From NCBI GenBank assembly GCA_964549975.1, contig CAZJWM010000027.1, positions 1 to 21,381 of the forward strand: a DNA stretch of 21,381 nt, written 5' to 3'. A model generated the notes under the pieces. That model made no database searches. It worked only from the letters and a program-made list of their open reading frames with translations, and was not told the DNA's origin. Numbering within the stretch: the first letter of the stretch is position 1; each line of letters begins with the position of its first letter. The DNA is from UBA3263 sp964549975 (GTDB taxonomy: Bacteria > Bacteroidota > Bacteroidia > Bacteroidales > Muribaculaceae). The position numbers were made by a program, and so were the translations under genes. Below are positions 8,557 to 15,009 of this stretch, one piece after another.

Positions 8557-8586
8557 TTTGATTCTGAAAGGAAAAACGTAAATTTG
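8557..8586 (+). promoter_or_regulatory. Candidate promoter of the Alg14/Alg13-like gene pair
   Basis: TTTG (8557-8560) and TAAATTTG (8579-8586) are separated by 18 nt, close to the Bacteroidota consensus TTTG-N19/20-TAnnTTTG. The ATG of the Alg14-like gene begins only 4 nt after the -7 element, so the transcript would begin at or beside the start codon and be leaderless or nearly so. Confidence 0.5.
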
Positions 8587-8590
8587 CGCT

Positions 8591-9064
8591 ATGAAACCAT
8601 CAAATTCACGCCCGAAAGTGCTCGCCGTGGCCTCTCTGGGGGGCCATTGGATGCAGTTGCTCCGACTCTGCGGCGAGCTCTGCCATGACCACGACATCGC
8701 CTATGTGACCACCAACGCGGGAGCCGCCTCGATGCTCCCCGCCGGGGCTACGCTTCACACCGTCACCGACTTCAGCCGCTGGGACGCCTGGCGCCTGCCG
8801 GCCGTGGCCTGGCGAATGTGGCGCATCATCGGACGCGAACACCCTCAAGCCATCCTCACCACCGGCGCCGCCCCGGGCCTGATTGCCGTGGCCGTGGGAC
8901 GTCTGCGCGGGGTGCGCACCATCTGGGTGGACTCAATAGCCAACGCCGCCACCCTGAGCGGCAGCGGCAAAATGGCCGCACGCATCGCCCACCGCGTCTT
9001 CACGCAGTGGCCCGACCTGGCGCACGGCAATGTGGAATATCACGGCAACACGTTTGGATTATGA
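8591..9064 (+). CDS. Alg14/PssD-like glycosyltransferase subunit
   Basis: Likely the acceptor-binding and membrane-recruiting half of a two-part UDP-sugar transferase of the Alg13/Alg14 (PssD/PssE) type. The 157-residue protein begins with a basic stretch, then VLAVASLGGHWMQLLRL with the family GGHxxQL motif at 17-24. It continues with a Rossmann-like fold with AILTTGAAPG and IWVDSIANAATLSGSGKMA, and ends in VFTQWPDLA, typical of Alg14-like proteins. Yeast Alg14 has an N-terminal membrane anchor; I see none here, as in many bacterial forms. Its stop overlaps the start of the Alg13-like gene (ATGA, 9061-9064), so the two are translationally coupled. It probably adds a sugar to a lipid-linked glycan at the cytosolic membrane face; the sugar is unknown. 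Confidence 0.87.
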   Translation: MKPSNSRPKVLAVASLGGHWMQLLRLCGELCHDHDIAYVTTNAGAASMLPAGATLHTVTDFSRWDAWRLPAVAWRMWRIIGREHPQAILTTGAAPGLIAVAVGRLRGVRTIWVDSIANAATLSGSGKMAARIAHRVFTQWPDLAHGNVEYHGNTFGL

Positions 9065-9534
9065 TTTTCGTAACCGTTGGCACACAAATCCCCTTCGACC
9101 GACTGATGCAGATGGTCGACGAAGTTGCCCCCAGTCTTGGCGGCGAAGAGATTGTGGCGCAAAGCTGCGCCGGAGAATACTCGCCTCGCCGGTTCTCCAC
9201 AGTGCAATTCATCGAACCGGCTGAATTTGAGCGAATAATGGACACGGCGCGCATCGTCGTGGCCCACGCCGGCATCGGCACCATCATCTCGGCCATGCGC
9301 CGCGGCAAACCGCTGGTGGTAGTGCCACGTCAGGCCGCCCTCCATGAGCATCGCAACGACCACCAACTGGCCACCGCCACAATGCTGGCACGCCGCTCCG
9401 GAGTGGCCGTGGCCCACAATGCCGCAGAACTGCTGCCGCTGATGCTCAACGCCCCCGTGCCGGCCCGCCTGAGCCCGCACCCCTCGCCCTCGCTCATCGA
9501 CGCCCTCCGCTCCGCAATTTCAATTGAAAATTGA
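9061..9534 (+). CDS. Alg13/PssE-like glycosyltransferase subunit (GT28 C-terminal domain)
   Basis: Likely the UDP-sugar-binding, catalytic half of the Alg13/Alg14-type enzyme. The 157-residue protein is a stand-alone GT28 C-terminal domain: MIFVTVGTQIPFDRL at the N-terminus, HAGIGT (69-74), GKPLVVVPR (82-90) and HRNDHQ (97-102), the donor-binding loop and conserved C-terminal helix motifs. The frame is open further upstream to 8818, but ATG 9061 gives the canonical Alg13 start and the usual 4-bp overlap with the Alg14-like gene. The last codons (SIEN, stop) lie inside a 14-bp tandem repeat, suggesting that the repeat reshaped the 3' end. The Alg14-like partner is immediately upstream, and the pair forms its own plus-strand unit. 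Confidence 0.87.
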   Translation: MIFVTVGTQIPFDRLMQMVDEVAPSLGGEEIVAQSCAGEYSPRRFSTVQFIEPAEFERIMDTARIVVAHAGIGTIISAMRRGKPLVVVPRQAALHEHRNDHQLATATMLARRSGVAVAHNAAELLPLMLNAPVPARLSPHPSPSLIDALRSAISIEN

Positions 9535-9551
9535 AAGTTGAAAATTGAAAG
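9524..9551. repeat. 14-bp direct repeat, two copies
   Basis: TTGAAAATTGAAAG occurs twice in perfect tandem (9524-9537 and 9538-9551). The first copy includes the stop codon of the Alg13-like gene. Confidence 0.85.
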
Positions 9552-9556
9552 TCCGG

Positions 9557-9601
9557 AGTGGAAAGTCTTTCAGTGTAAAGTCCTTTAGTGGAAAGTCCGT
9601 C
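9557..9601. repeat. 15-bp imperfect direct repeat, three copies
   Basis: Units beginning AGTGGAAAGTC, AGTGTAAAGTC and AGTGGAAAGTC start at 9557, 9572 and 9587, a strict 15-bp period with a few substitutions, mostly in the last bases of the unit. A CTAAAGTCCCTAAA stretch follows. This block is distinct from both the 14-bp repeat before it and the 23-bp array after it. Confidence 0.75.
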
Positions 9602-9623
9602 CCTAAAGTCCCTAAACCGCATT

Positions 9624-9761
9624 TTGGCCGAATTGGGTAATGAAAGTTGGCCAAATTGGGTAATAGATTTTGGCCAAATTTGGTAATTAAAGTTGGCCAA
9701 ATTGGGTAATTAAAGTTGGCCAAATTTGGTAATGAAAATTGGCCAAATTTGGTAATTAGAA
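9624..9761. repeat. 23-bp tandem repeat, six copies, upstream of the ATPase gene
   Basis: Six units begin with TTGGCC at 9624, 9647, 9670, 9693, 9716 and 9739, exactly 23 bp apart. The core is TTGGCCAAATTKGGTAAT followed by a looser 5-bp A-rich spacer. TTGGCCAA is palindromic in five copies; the first has TTGGCCGA. Copies with CCAAATTTGG carry a second overlapping 10-bp palindrome, while others have CCAAATTGGG. The array ends 37 bp before the ATPase start codon. Its final copy contains the TTTG that fits the -33 position of that gene's promoter. Binding sites for a regulator are plausible. Confidence 0.93.
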
Positions 9762-9779
9762 AAATTTGCTTTATCTTTG
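9748..9779 (+). promoter_or_regulatory. Promoter of the DUF4143 ATPase gene, embedded in the last repeat copy
   Basis: TTTG at 9748-9751 and TATCTTTG at 9772-9779 are separated by 20 nt, an excellent match to the Bacteroidota -33/-7 consensus. The start codon lies 19 nt after the -7 element. The -33 element is part of the sixth 23-bp repeat, so a protein bound to the repeats would directly affect this promoter. Confidence 0.65.
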
Positions 9780-9798
9780 TAGTCAAAATCAGATAGTT

Positions 9799-11079
9799 AT
9801 GAAAGCAGACTACAGACCCCGAGTGATAGACGCTGAGGTGGCTCGCAGGCTCCACAGCGTAGGCGCAATAGTGATAGAGGGCGCAAAGTGGTGTGGCAAG
9901 TCCACCACGGCCGAACACCACAGCCGGAGCCAGGTGTTTCTAGACGACCCGGCCAGGAAAACGCAATATCAACTGTTTGCCGAAAACAATCCGCAAATGA
10001 TACTCGACGGCGAGGTGCCGCGCCTGTTGGACGAATGGCAACTCGCCCCGCAGCTGTGGGACGCCGTGCGCTACACAGTGGACCATCGCCGCGGCATGGG
10101 TCAATTCATACTCACCGGCTCAGCCAAGCCTGCCGACCGCTCAAAGATATACCACACCGGCACGGGGCGCTTCGCCTGGCTAAGAATGCGCCCGATGTCG
10201 CTGATGGAGTCGGGCAACTCCTCCGGCGAGGTGAGTCTGGCGCGGCTCTTCAATGATCCGGGGGCGGATGTGGCCGCTGCCGTGGAGTCAGACCTCGAGC
10301 GGATGGCACGATTGGTGTGCCGCGGCGGATGGCCGTCAGCCTTGGAGCTGGATCCGGAATATGAGCTATCGCCCGCCATGGACTACTACGACGCCGTGGT
10401 CAACGTGGACATTCGCCAAGTTGACGGGGTGGAGCGCAGCGTGGAGCGCGCCAAGCGTCTGATGCGCTCACTGGGCCGATTTCAAGGCACTCAAGCCTCG
10501 GTGCGTCAGATAGTGGAAGATATGAACGGGGGCGACAAGGATGTGATGGAAGACAAGACGGTGAGAAACTATCTCGACGCGCTCCAGTCGATGTTTGTGA
10601 TAGAGAATCTGCCGGCATGGAACCCCAACCTCAAATCGCGCACGGCCATACGCACGGCCGAAACTCACTATTTTGTGGACCCATCGATAGCCACCGCCGC
10701 CATGGGCATTGGCCCGGGCGACTTGCTCAACGACCTGAAAGCCTTTGGGTTGCTGTTTGAGACGATGTGTGTGCGCGACTTGCGCGTCTACTGCCAGCCG
10801 CTGCGCGGCGAGGTGTATCACTTTCGCGACAAAAACGGTCTGGAATGCGACGCCGTGGTGCATCTGCCCAACGGCTCTTACGGCCTTATAGAGATAAAAC
10901 TCGGCGGCGAAACGGCCATCAACGAGGGCGCAGCCACGCTGCAAAAACTCGCTTCGAAAGTCGACGTGGACCGCATGAAAGCGCCGTCGTTCATGATGGT
11001 GCTCACTGCGGTGGGGGCGTATGCCTATCGGCGGGCGGACGGGGTGTTGGTGGTGCCGCTCAATGCCCTGGGCGTGTAA
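9799..11079 (+). CDS. AAA-type ATPase with C-terminal DUF4143 domain
   Basis: A 426-residue member of the bacterial ATPase/DUF4143 family, whose physiological role is not established. Walker A is GAKWCGKST (28-36) and Walker B is RLLDEWQ (75-81), followed by the sensor region FILTGSA. The C-terminal DUF4143 part has a PD-(D/E)XK-like pattern, with D351 in GLECDAVVHLP and E365-x-K367 in LIEIKLGG, suggesting a nuclease-like fold. An upstream TTG at 9766 extends the frame, but it lies within the promoter; ATG 9799 starts 19 nt after the -7 element and gives the normal family N-terminus (KADYRPRVID). It stands alone on the plus strand, convergent with the small HTH gene and preceded by six tandem 23-bp repeats. 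The family often occurs in many scattered copies in Bacteroidales genomes, which fits an accessory gene. Confidence 0.92.
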   Translation: MKADYRPRVIDAEVARRLHSVGAIVIEGAKWCGKSTTAEHHSRSQVFLDDPARKTQYQLFAENNPQMILDGEVPRLLDEWQLAPQLWDAVRYTVDHRRGMGQFILTGSAKPADRSKIYHTGTGRFAWLRMRPMSLMESGNSSGEVSLARLFNDPGADVAAAVESDLERMARLVCRGGWPSALELDPEYELSPAMDYYDAVVNVDIRQVDGVERSVERAKRLMRSLGRFQGTQASVRQIVEDMNGGDKDVMEDKTVRNYLDALQSMFVIENLPAWNPNLKSRTAIRTAETHYFVDPSIATAAMGIGPGDLLNDLKAFGLLFETMCVRDLRVYCQPLRGEVYHFRDKNGLECDAVVHLPNGSYGLIEIKLGGETAINEGAATLQKLASKVDVDRMKAPSFMMVLTAVGAYAYRRADGVLVVPLNALGV

Positions 11080-11112
11080 AATAAATGGACGGATTCTCAC
11101 GAACCCATCCAT
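11073..11112 (-). terminator. Intrinsic terminator for the minus-strand HTH gene
   Basis: Read on the minus strand, 12-base arms ATGGATGGGTTC and GAATCCGTCCAT pair fully (two G-U wobbles) around a GUGA tetraloop of the GNRA type closed by C-G. The tract TTTATTTTA follows. The same stem has two A-C mismatches in plus-strand RNA and lacks an adjacent U tract, so it is asymmetric and fits termination of the HTH transcript just before the end of the convergent ATPase gene. Confidence 0.72.
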
Positions 11113-11210
11113 CTGTAGAAATAAAAATGTTACACAAAAGTATCCTTACTTATATCACTATAGACTATATGAAGATATTTGCCGGGGTGGGGTATCTCAT
11201 GATTGCCCGG

Positions 11211-11438
11211 CTAAATATAGGGTACAAAGTTATCGTTCACATCTTCCGCGAGGTCCGCAAAGAAGTTGTGATTCAAGATGATACTAATCTTACGCAACAG
11301 GTAGGTGTCTATGTCGGCTCGGCGAAAGATATCATACGCGGTGGAGCGGTCGCAAGGTATCTGGCTTGCGAACCAAGTCACCGAGTGTCTGCCGGGCATA
11401 GCATCCAGGGTGTCGCGGATTTGACGACCTATGTGCAT
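11211..11438 (-). CDS. Small Bacteroidota HTH protein (75 residues)
   Basis: A 75-residue protein, MHIGRQIRDTLDAMPGR..., with VTWFASQIPCDRSTAYDIFRR followed by DTYLLRKISIILNHNFFADLAEDV. I recognise this as a short helix-turn-helix type common in Bacteroidota, with the pattern 'vtWFArqL.cdRsnvYkIF...id..lL.riS.iLnhdFF'. It probably binds DNA as a regulator; no target is known. Independent support that it is a real gene comes from its own promoter (11535-11565) and a strong terminator (11073-11112) on the same strand. It is convergent with the DUF4143 ATPase gene and lies in an AT-rich stretch unlike the surrounding genes. Plus-strand frames across this segment look like shadows. Confidence 0.8.
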   Translation of the reverse strand: MHIGRQIRDTLDAMPGRHSVTWFASQIPCDRSTAYDIFRRADIDTYLLRKISIILNHNFFADLAEDVNDNFVPYI

Positions 11439-11534
11439 AATGAGAAATTAATAAATTCGAAGAGAGGTAAGTCTATTATGTTTTAAATTGGTAGTCGAGG
11501 GGGTGTAGAATGATAATGTTCTGCTATTTCGCTG

Positions 11535-11565
11535 CAAATATAATAAATTTTCCATGATGTGTCAA
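11535..11565 (-). promoter_or_regulatory. Promoter of the small HTH gene
   Basis: On the minus strand TTG (complement of 11563-11565) and TATATTTG (complement of 11535-11542) are separated by exactly 20 nt, matching the Bacteroidota consensus. Transcription would begin near 11529, giving a leader of about 90 nt before the ATG at 11438. It lies between the rodA stop and the HTH gene. Confidence 0.6.
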
Positions 11566-11637
11566 TGTTAATGTATATTATTTTGACTTTATTTAACGGT
11601 TATAACTTTTTGGTACAGTTTAGTATGGTGATTTGTA

Positions 11638-11650
11638 GGGGTTTCACCCC
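11638..11650. terminator. Short GC hairpin downstream of rodA, possible terminator
   Basis: GGGGT-TTC-ACCCC forms a 5-bp stem about 35 bp beyond the rodA stop. In the rodA direction no clear U tract follows; in the opposite direction CATTTTG follows. It is weak evidence for termination. The rest of 11439-11684 is AT-rich and holds only the HTH promoter. Confidence 0.25.
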
Positions 11651-11684
11651 CATTTTGTCACGGTAGCGTAGGGTGATTGTCATA

Positions 11685-13169
11685 TCAGTTTCCGGGCATT
11701 TGACGTCGCGCCGCATCGAGTCGGAGCATCACAAAGAGCAAAATGGTGAAGCCCCAGAGCGAGGAGCCGCCATAGCTGAAAAATGGCAACGGGATGCCGA
11801 TGACCGGGCAGAGCCCTATGACCATGCCGACGTTGATGAGCAGGTGAAAGATCAGAAGTGACACAACACTGTAACCGTAGACTCGCCCGAACGTGCCGGG
11901 CTGGCGCTCGGCCAGGAAGATCAGACGGCAAATCAGTGTGCAAAAAAGAATTAAAACGAGCGATGTGCCCCAATAGCCCTCTTCTTCGCCGATGGTGCAG
12001 AAGATGAAGTCGGTGTGTTGTTCAGGCACGTATTTGAGCTTTGTTTGGGTGCCGTTGAGGAAGCCTTTGCCCTTGACGCCGCCGGAGCCGATGGCTATCA
12101 TCGACTGGTTGACGTTGTAGCCGGCGCCGCGCGGGTCGGCGGTGATGCCCAGACTCACGAGGATGCGGCTCTGCTGGTGGGGCGCCATGTGGTCGAATAT
12201 CACGGTGACCGACGACATGAACAAAATCGAGCCCAAGCCGAAGATGGCGCAGGCCATGAGCTTGCGAATGTGGTTGCGCAGGGCCATCAGCAGCGAATAA
12301 ATCGAGGCAATGACTATCACTGCAATGAAGATATATTTCCACGGCAGAAGCAGCCCCAGCGAGGTGGAGAGCCATGCCAGACCAATCAGCGCGGCAAAGC
12401 CGACGGTGAAGTTGCGCATCATCTCCTGCGAGCGAGCGTAGATGCCGCTCAGCGCCGTCATCAGAAACATGATAAGCGTCAAGACGATGAATTCGCCCTT
12501 GGCCATGTTCATCAGGGTGGAGTCGGTGTATTTCACCGTCACCACAAACACCGTGACGGCCACCAGCGCAGCCAGCAACACCAGGCCGCTCATCCCCTCG
12601 CGATAGAGCACGAAGAAGAGCGCCAGATAGGCCAGCGCGGAGCCGGTTTCGCGTTGCAGGAAAATCAGCAGGATAGGCACGAAGATGATGCCTATGGTCT
12701 GCGCATAGTTGCTCATCTTGGCGTTGAGCTTGAAGTTGTAGCTGCTCATCAGTTTGGCCAAAGCCAGGGCTGTGGCTATCTTGGCAAACTCCGCCGGCTG
12801 CATACTCACGGGGCCGAACACCAGCCACGAGTGGGAGCCTTTGATGTCGGGCGCCACGAATATCGTCACGGCCAACACCATGAGCATCACCGCATAGAAG
12901 ACGTAGGCATAGGTCTCATAAATCCTGTAGTCCGACAGCAGAATCATCAGGCCCAACACCAGCGAAAGCCCAATCCAGCGCAACTGCTTGCCGGAGAATG
13001 ATGCAAACGAGAAGAAGCTGGCGTCGGAGGTGAAGTCGTAGCTGGCGGCATAGATGCTCACGGCACCCATGATGACCAGCACCACATAGAGGCCTATGGT
13101 GAACCAATCCACCGTGCGAAACACGGAGTCTGTGCCCGTGGGGCGATTACTTATGCTTGCGGACGGCAC
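11685..13169 (-). CDS. rodA: RodA, SEDS peptidoglycan glycosyltransferase
   Basis: Polymerises lipid II into glycan strands during cell elongation, working in the inner membrane with PBP2. The 494-residue protein has about ten hydrophobic segments, starting at about 22-40. SEDS landmarks include WLVFGPVSMQPAEFAKIA (QPxE-x-AK), GSGGVKGKGF, EQHTDFIFCTIGEEEG in the large periplasmic loop region, and FFSYGGSS near the C-terminus. It is longer than E. coli RodA (370) but in line with Bacteroidetes homologues, because of extra membrane segments in the middle. The start (13169) overlaps the mrdA stop by 23 bp; a start a few codons further in would also be possible. RodA rather than FtsW is preferred because it sits directly after mrdA. 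Confidence 0.95.
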   Translation of the reverse strand: MPSASISNRPTGTDSVFRTVDWFTIGLYVVLVIMGAVSIYAASYDFTSDASFFSFASFSGKQLRWIGLSLVLGLMILLSDYRIYETYAYVFYAVMLMVLAVTIFVAPDIKGSHSWLVFGPVSMQPAEFAKIATALALAKLMSSYNFKLNAKMSNYAQTIGIIFVPILLIFLQRETGSALAYLALFFVLYREGMSGLVLLAALVAVTVFVVTVKYTDSTLMNMAKGEFIVLTLIMFLMTALSGIYARSQEMMRNFTVGFAALIGLAWLSTSLGLLLPWKYIFIAVIVIASIYSLLMALRNHIRKLMACAIFGLGSILFMSSVTVIFDHMAPHQQSRILVSLGITADPRGAGYNVNQSMIAIGSGGVKGKGFLNGTQTKLKYVPEQHTDFIFCTIGEEEGYWGTSLVLILFCTLICRLIFLAERQPGTFGRVYGYSVVSLLIFHLLINVGMVIGLCPVIGIPLPFFSYGGSSLWGFTILLFVMLRLDAARRQMPGN

Positions 13170-15009
13170 GATATTGACGAGTGTTGGAGTTCAACATGTT
13201 GGTTTCGATATATTTGCGCGAGGGGCGAATCGAGTCGGTGAGATATTTCTCGATGATGAGCGACCCGATGGGCACACCGTAGGTGGCGCCGAAGCCGCCA
13301 TTCTCCACGTAGACGGCCACGGCAATCTTGGGGTCGTCGTAGGGGGCGAAGCCGATGAAGGCGGAGTGGTCGCGGCCATGCGGATTTTGGGCGGTGCCGG
13401 TTTTGCCGGCCACGGCAATGTCGGGGAGGTTGGCCTGATGACACGTGCCTCCAAGCACGGCCATGCGCATACCCTCGGCCACCTCGCGAAACCAGCGTTC
13501 GTCGATGGTGGGGCGATGCACTGCCGTTAGCTCCGCCGGGAGCACGGTGTCTTGTATGGCTTTGACCACGTGGGGCGTGATGAAGCGGCCGCGATTGGCC
13601 ACAGTGGCGCAGAGGTTGGCCATCTGCAGGGGCGTGGCCAACACTTCGCCCTGACCGATGCTCACGGAGATGATGGTGTTGGCGCTCCAATGGCCTTCGC
13701 CGTAGATTTTGTTGTAGAACTGCGCATTGGGGATGAATCCGCGACTTTCGCCGGGGAGGTCTACGCCAAGGCGGTAGCCGTAGCCGAGGCTCACGAGGTG
13801 GTTTTTCCACACCTCAAAGGCGGCGGCCGAGGAGCCATATTTGTTGCGCGCGTCAATCATATGTTTGAAGCCCCAGCAGAAGAAGGCGTTGCAACTGGTT
13901 TGCAGCGCCGGCTTCACGGCTATGGGCGAGCCGTGGGAGTGGCAGCCCACGCGCAGACGGCCATTGATGTAGCCGCGATAGCAGGGGTAGGGGGTGGTGA
14001 GGCTGATGATGCCCTCTTGGAGGAAAATCAGCGCCTGGCCGGGCTTGAAGGTGGAGCCGGGAGGGTAGGTGCCCATCAGGGCGCGGTCAAACAGGGGATG
14101 GTCTTCGTTGTCGGGCGAGGCGAGCATCAGATAGTTTTTGCCGCGCTCGCGGCCCACGAGCAGCGTAGGGTCGTAGGTGGGCGAGGAGACCATGCAGAGG
14201 ATCTCGCCGGTTTTCGGCTCAATGGCCACCACGGCGCCGATTTTGTTGACCATCAGGCTCTCGGCATATTGCTGAAGGCGGATGTCGATGCTCAGGGTGA
14301 CGTCGCGGCCGGAGCGGGGAGTGACGTCGTAGTCGCCGTTTTGATAGCGACCGCGTATGCGGCCATAGGCGTCGCGCATCAGAATCTCTACGCCCTTTTC
14401 GCCACGGAGATACTGCTCATAGCTCTTCTCCACGCCAAGGTCGCCGGTGTAGTCGCCGGGCGCATAATAGGGGTCGTTGTCGATGTCGCGCTGGTTCACC
14501 TCGCGCACGTTGCCAAGCACGTTGGCTCCGGCCAGATAGTTGTATTGACGGAGAATGCGTTTCTGAGTGTAGAAGCCGGGATAGCGATAGAGCTTTTCTT
14601 GCAGCGGGCCATAGTCTTTCCACGTGAGATTCGACATGAAGCGCTGAGGGGTGTAGGAGCTGTAGCCGGGCGACTTTTTCATCTCCTCCACGCGCTGGAG
14701 AAACTGCTCGTAGGTGATGCCCACGGTGCGGCAAAAGTCGAGGGTGTCCACGTTTTTCACGTCGCGGGGAATCATCATCACGTCGTAGGCGGCTTCGTTG
14801 TAGACCACCAGCTCGCCGTTGCGGTCGCGCATCACGCCGCGACTGGGATAAATCACCTTGCGCAGGAAGGCATTGTTTTCGGCAAAGGTCTTATACTTGT
14901 CGTTTGCCACCTGCAGCGAGAAGAGTCTCACCAAGTAGATGGCCACAATCACCAGCAGGAAACCGCCTATCACGTATTTGCGTCCCTCAAAGGTGTAGTC
15001 TTTTCTCAC
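13147..15009 (-). CDS. mrdA: Penicillin-binding protein 2 (elongation transpeptidase)
   Basis: Class B penicillin-binding protein that cross-links peptidoglycan made by RodA. The 620-residue protein has one N-terminal membrane anchor (13-30), a pedestal region starting with YPSRGVMRDRNGELVVYN (54-71), and a transpeptidase domain with all three active-site motifs: STFK with the catalytic serine at 319, SCN at 372-374 and KTG at 536-538. Length is normal for PBP2. The start overlaps the mreD stop by 4 bp (15006-15009), and its end overlaps rodA, so mreD-mrdA-rodA is a tight operon. The pairing with rodA separates it from the division PBP3 (FtsI). Confidence 0.96.
   Translation of the reverse strand: MRKDYTFEGRKYVIGGFLLVIVAIYLVRLFSLQVANDKYKTFAENNAFLRKVIYPSRGVMRDRNGELVVYNEAAYDVMMIPRDVKNVDTLDFCRTVGITYEQFLQRVEEMKKSPGYSSYTPQRFMSNLTWKDYGPLQEKLYRYPGFYTQKRILRQYNYLAGANVLGNVREVNQRDIDNDPYYAPGDYTGDLGVEKSYEQYLRGEKGVEILMRDAYGRIRGRYQNGDYDVTPRSGRDVTLSIDIRLQQYAESLMVNKIGAVVAIEPKTGEILCMVSSPTYDPTLLVGRERGKNYLMLASPDNEDHPLFDRALMGTYPPGSTFKPGQALIFLQEGIISLTTPYPCYRGYINGRLRVGCHSHGSPIAVKPALQTSCNAFFCWGFKHMIDARNKYGSSAAAFEVWKNHLVSLGYGYRLGVDLPGESRGFIPNAQFYNKIYGEGHWSANTIISVSIGQGEVLATPLQMANLCATVANRGRFITPHVVKAIQDTVLPAELTAVHRPTIDERWFREVAEGMRMAVLGGTCHQANLPDIAVAGKTGTAQNPHGRDHSAFIGFAPYDDPKIAVAVYVENGGFGATYGVPIGSLIIEKYLTDSIRPSRKYIETNMLNSNTRQYRAVRKHK

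Noticed and set aside
8818..9060. Upstream extension of the Alg13-like frame (81 extra codons)
   Set aside because: The extension is out-of-frame translation of the Alg14-like gene; ATG 9061 gives the canonical MIFVTVGT start and a 4-bp overlap.
9624..9761. CRISPR array
   Set aside because: Units are contiguous with only a 5-bp loosely conserved part, so there are no spacers, and no cas genes are present.
9766..9798. TTG start 11 codons upstream for the ATPase
   Set aside because: It lies inside the promoter -7 region, so it could not be in the mRNA; ATG 9799 gives the normal N-terminus.
9520..9921. Minus-strand open frame reading through the tandem repeats (repeating 'LPNLANF'-like peptides)
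   Set aside because: The periodic peptide comes from translation of the 23-bp repeat; the frame overlaps the ATPase start and has no domain or promoter.
11085..11486. A 133-codon plus-strand open frame downstream of the ATPase gene
   Set aside because: It begins in the terminator hairpin, has no recognisable domain and is antisense to the small HTH gene, which has its own promoter and family pattern.
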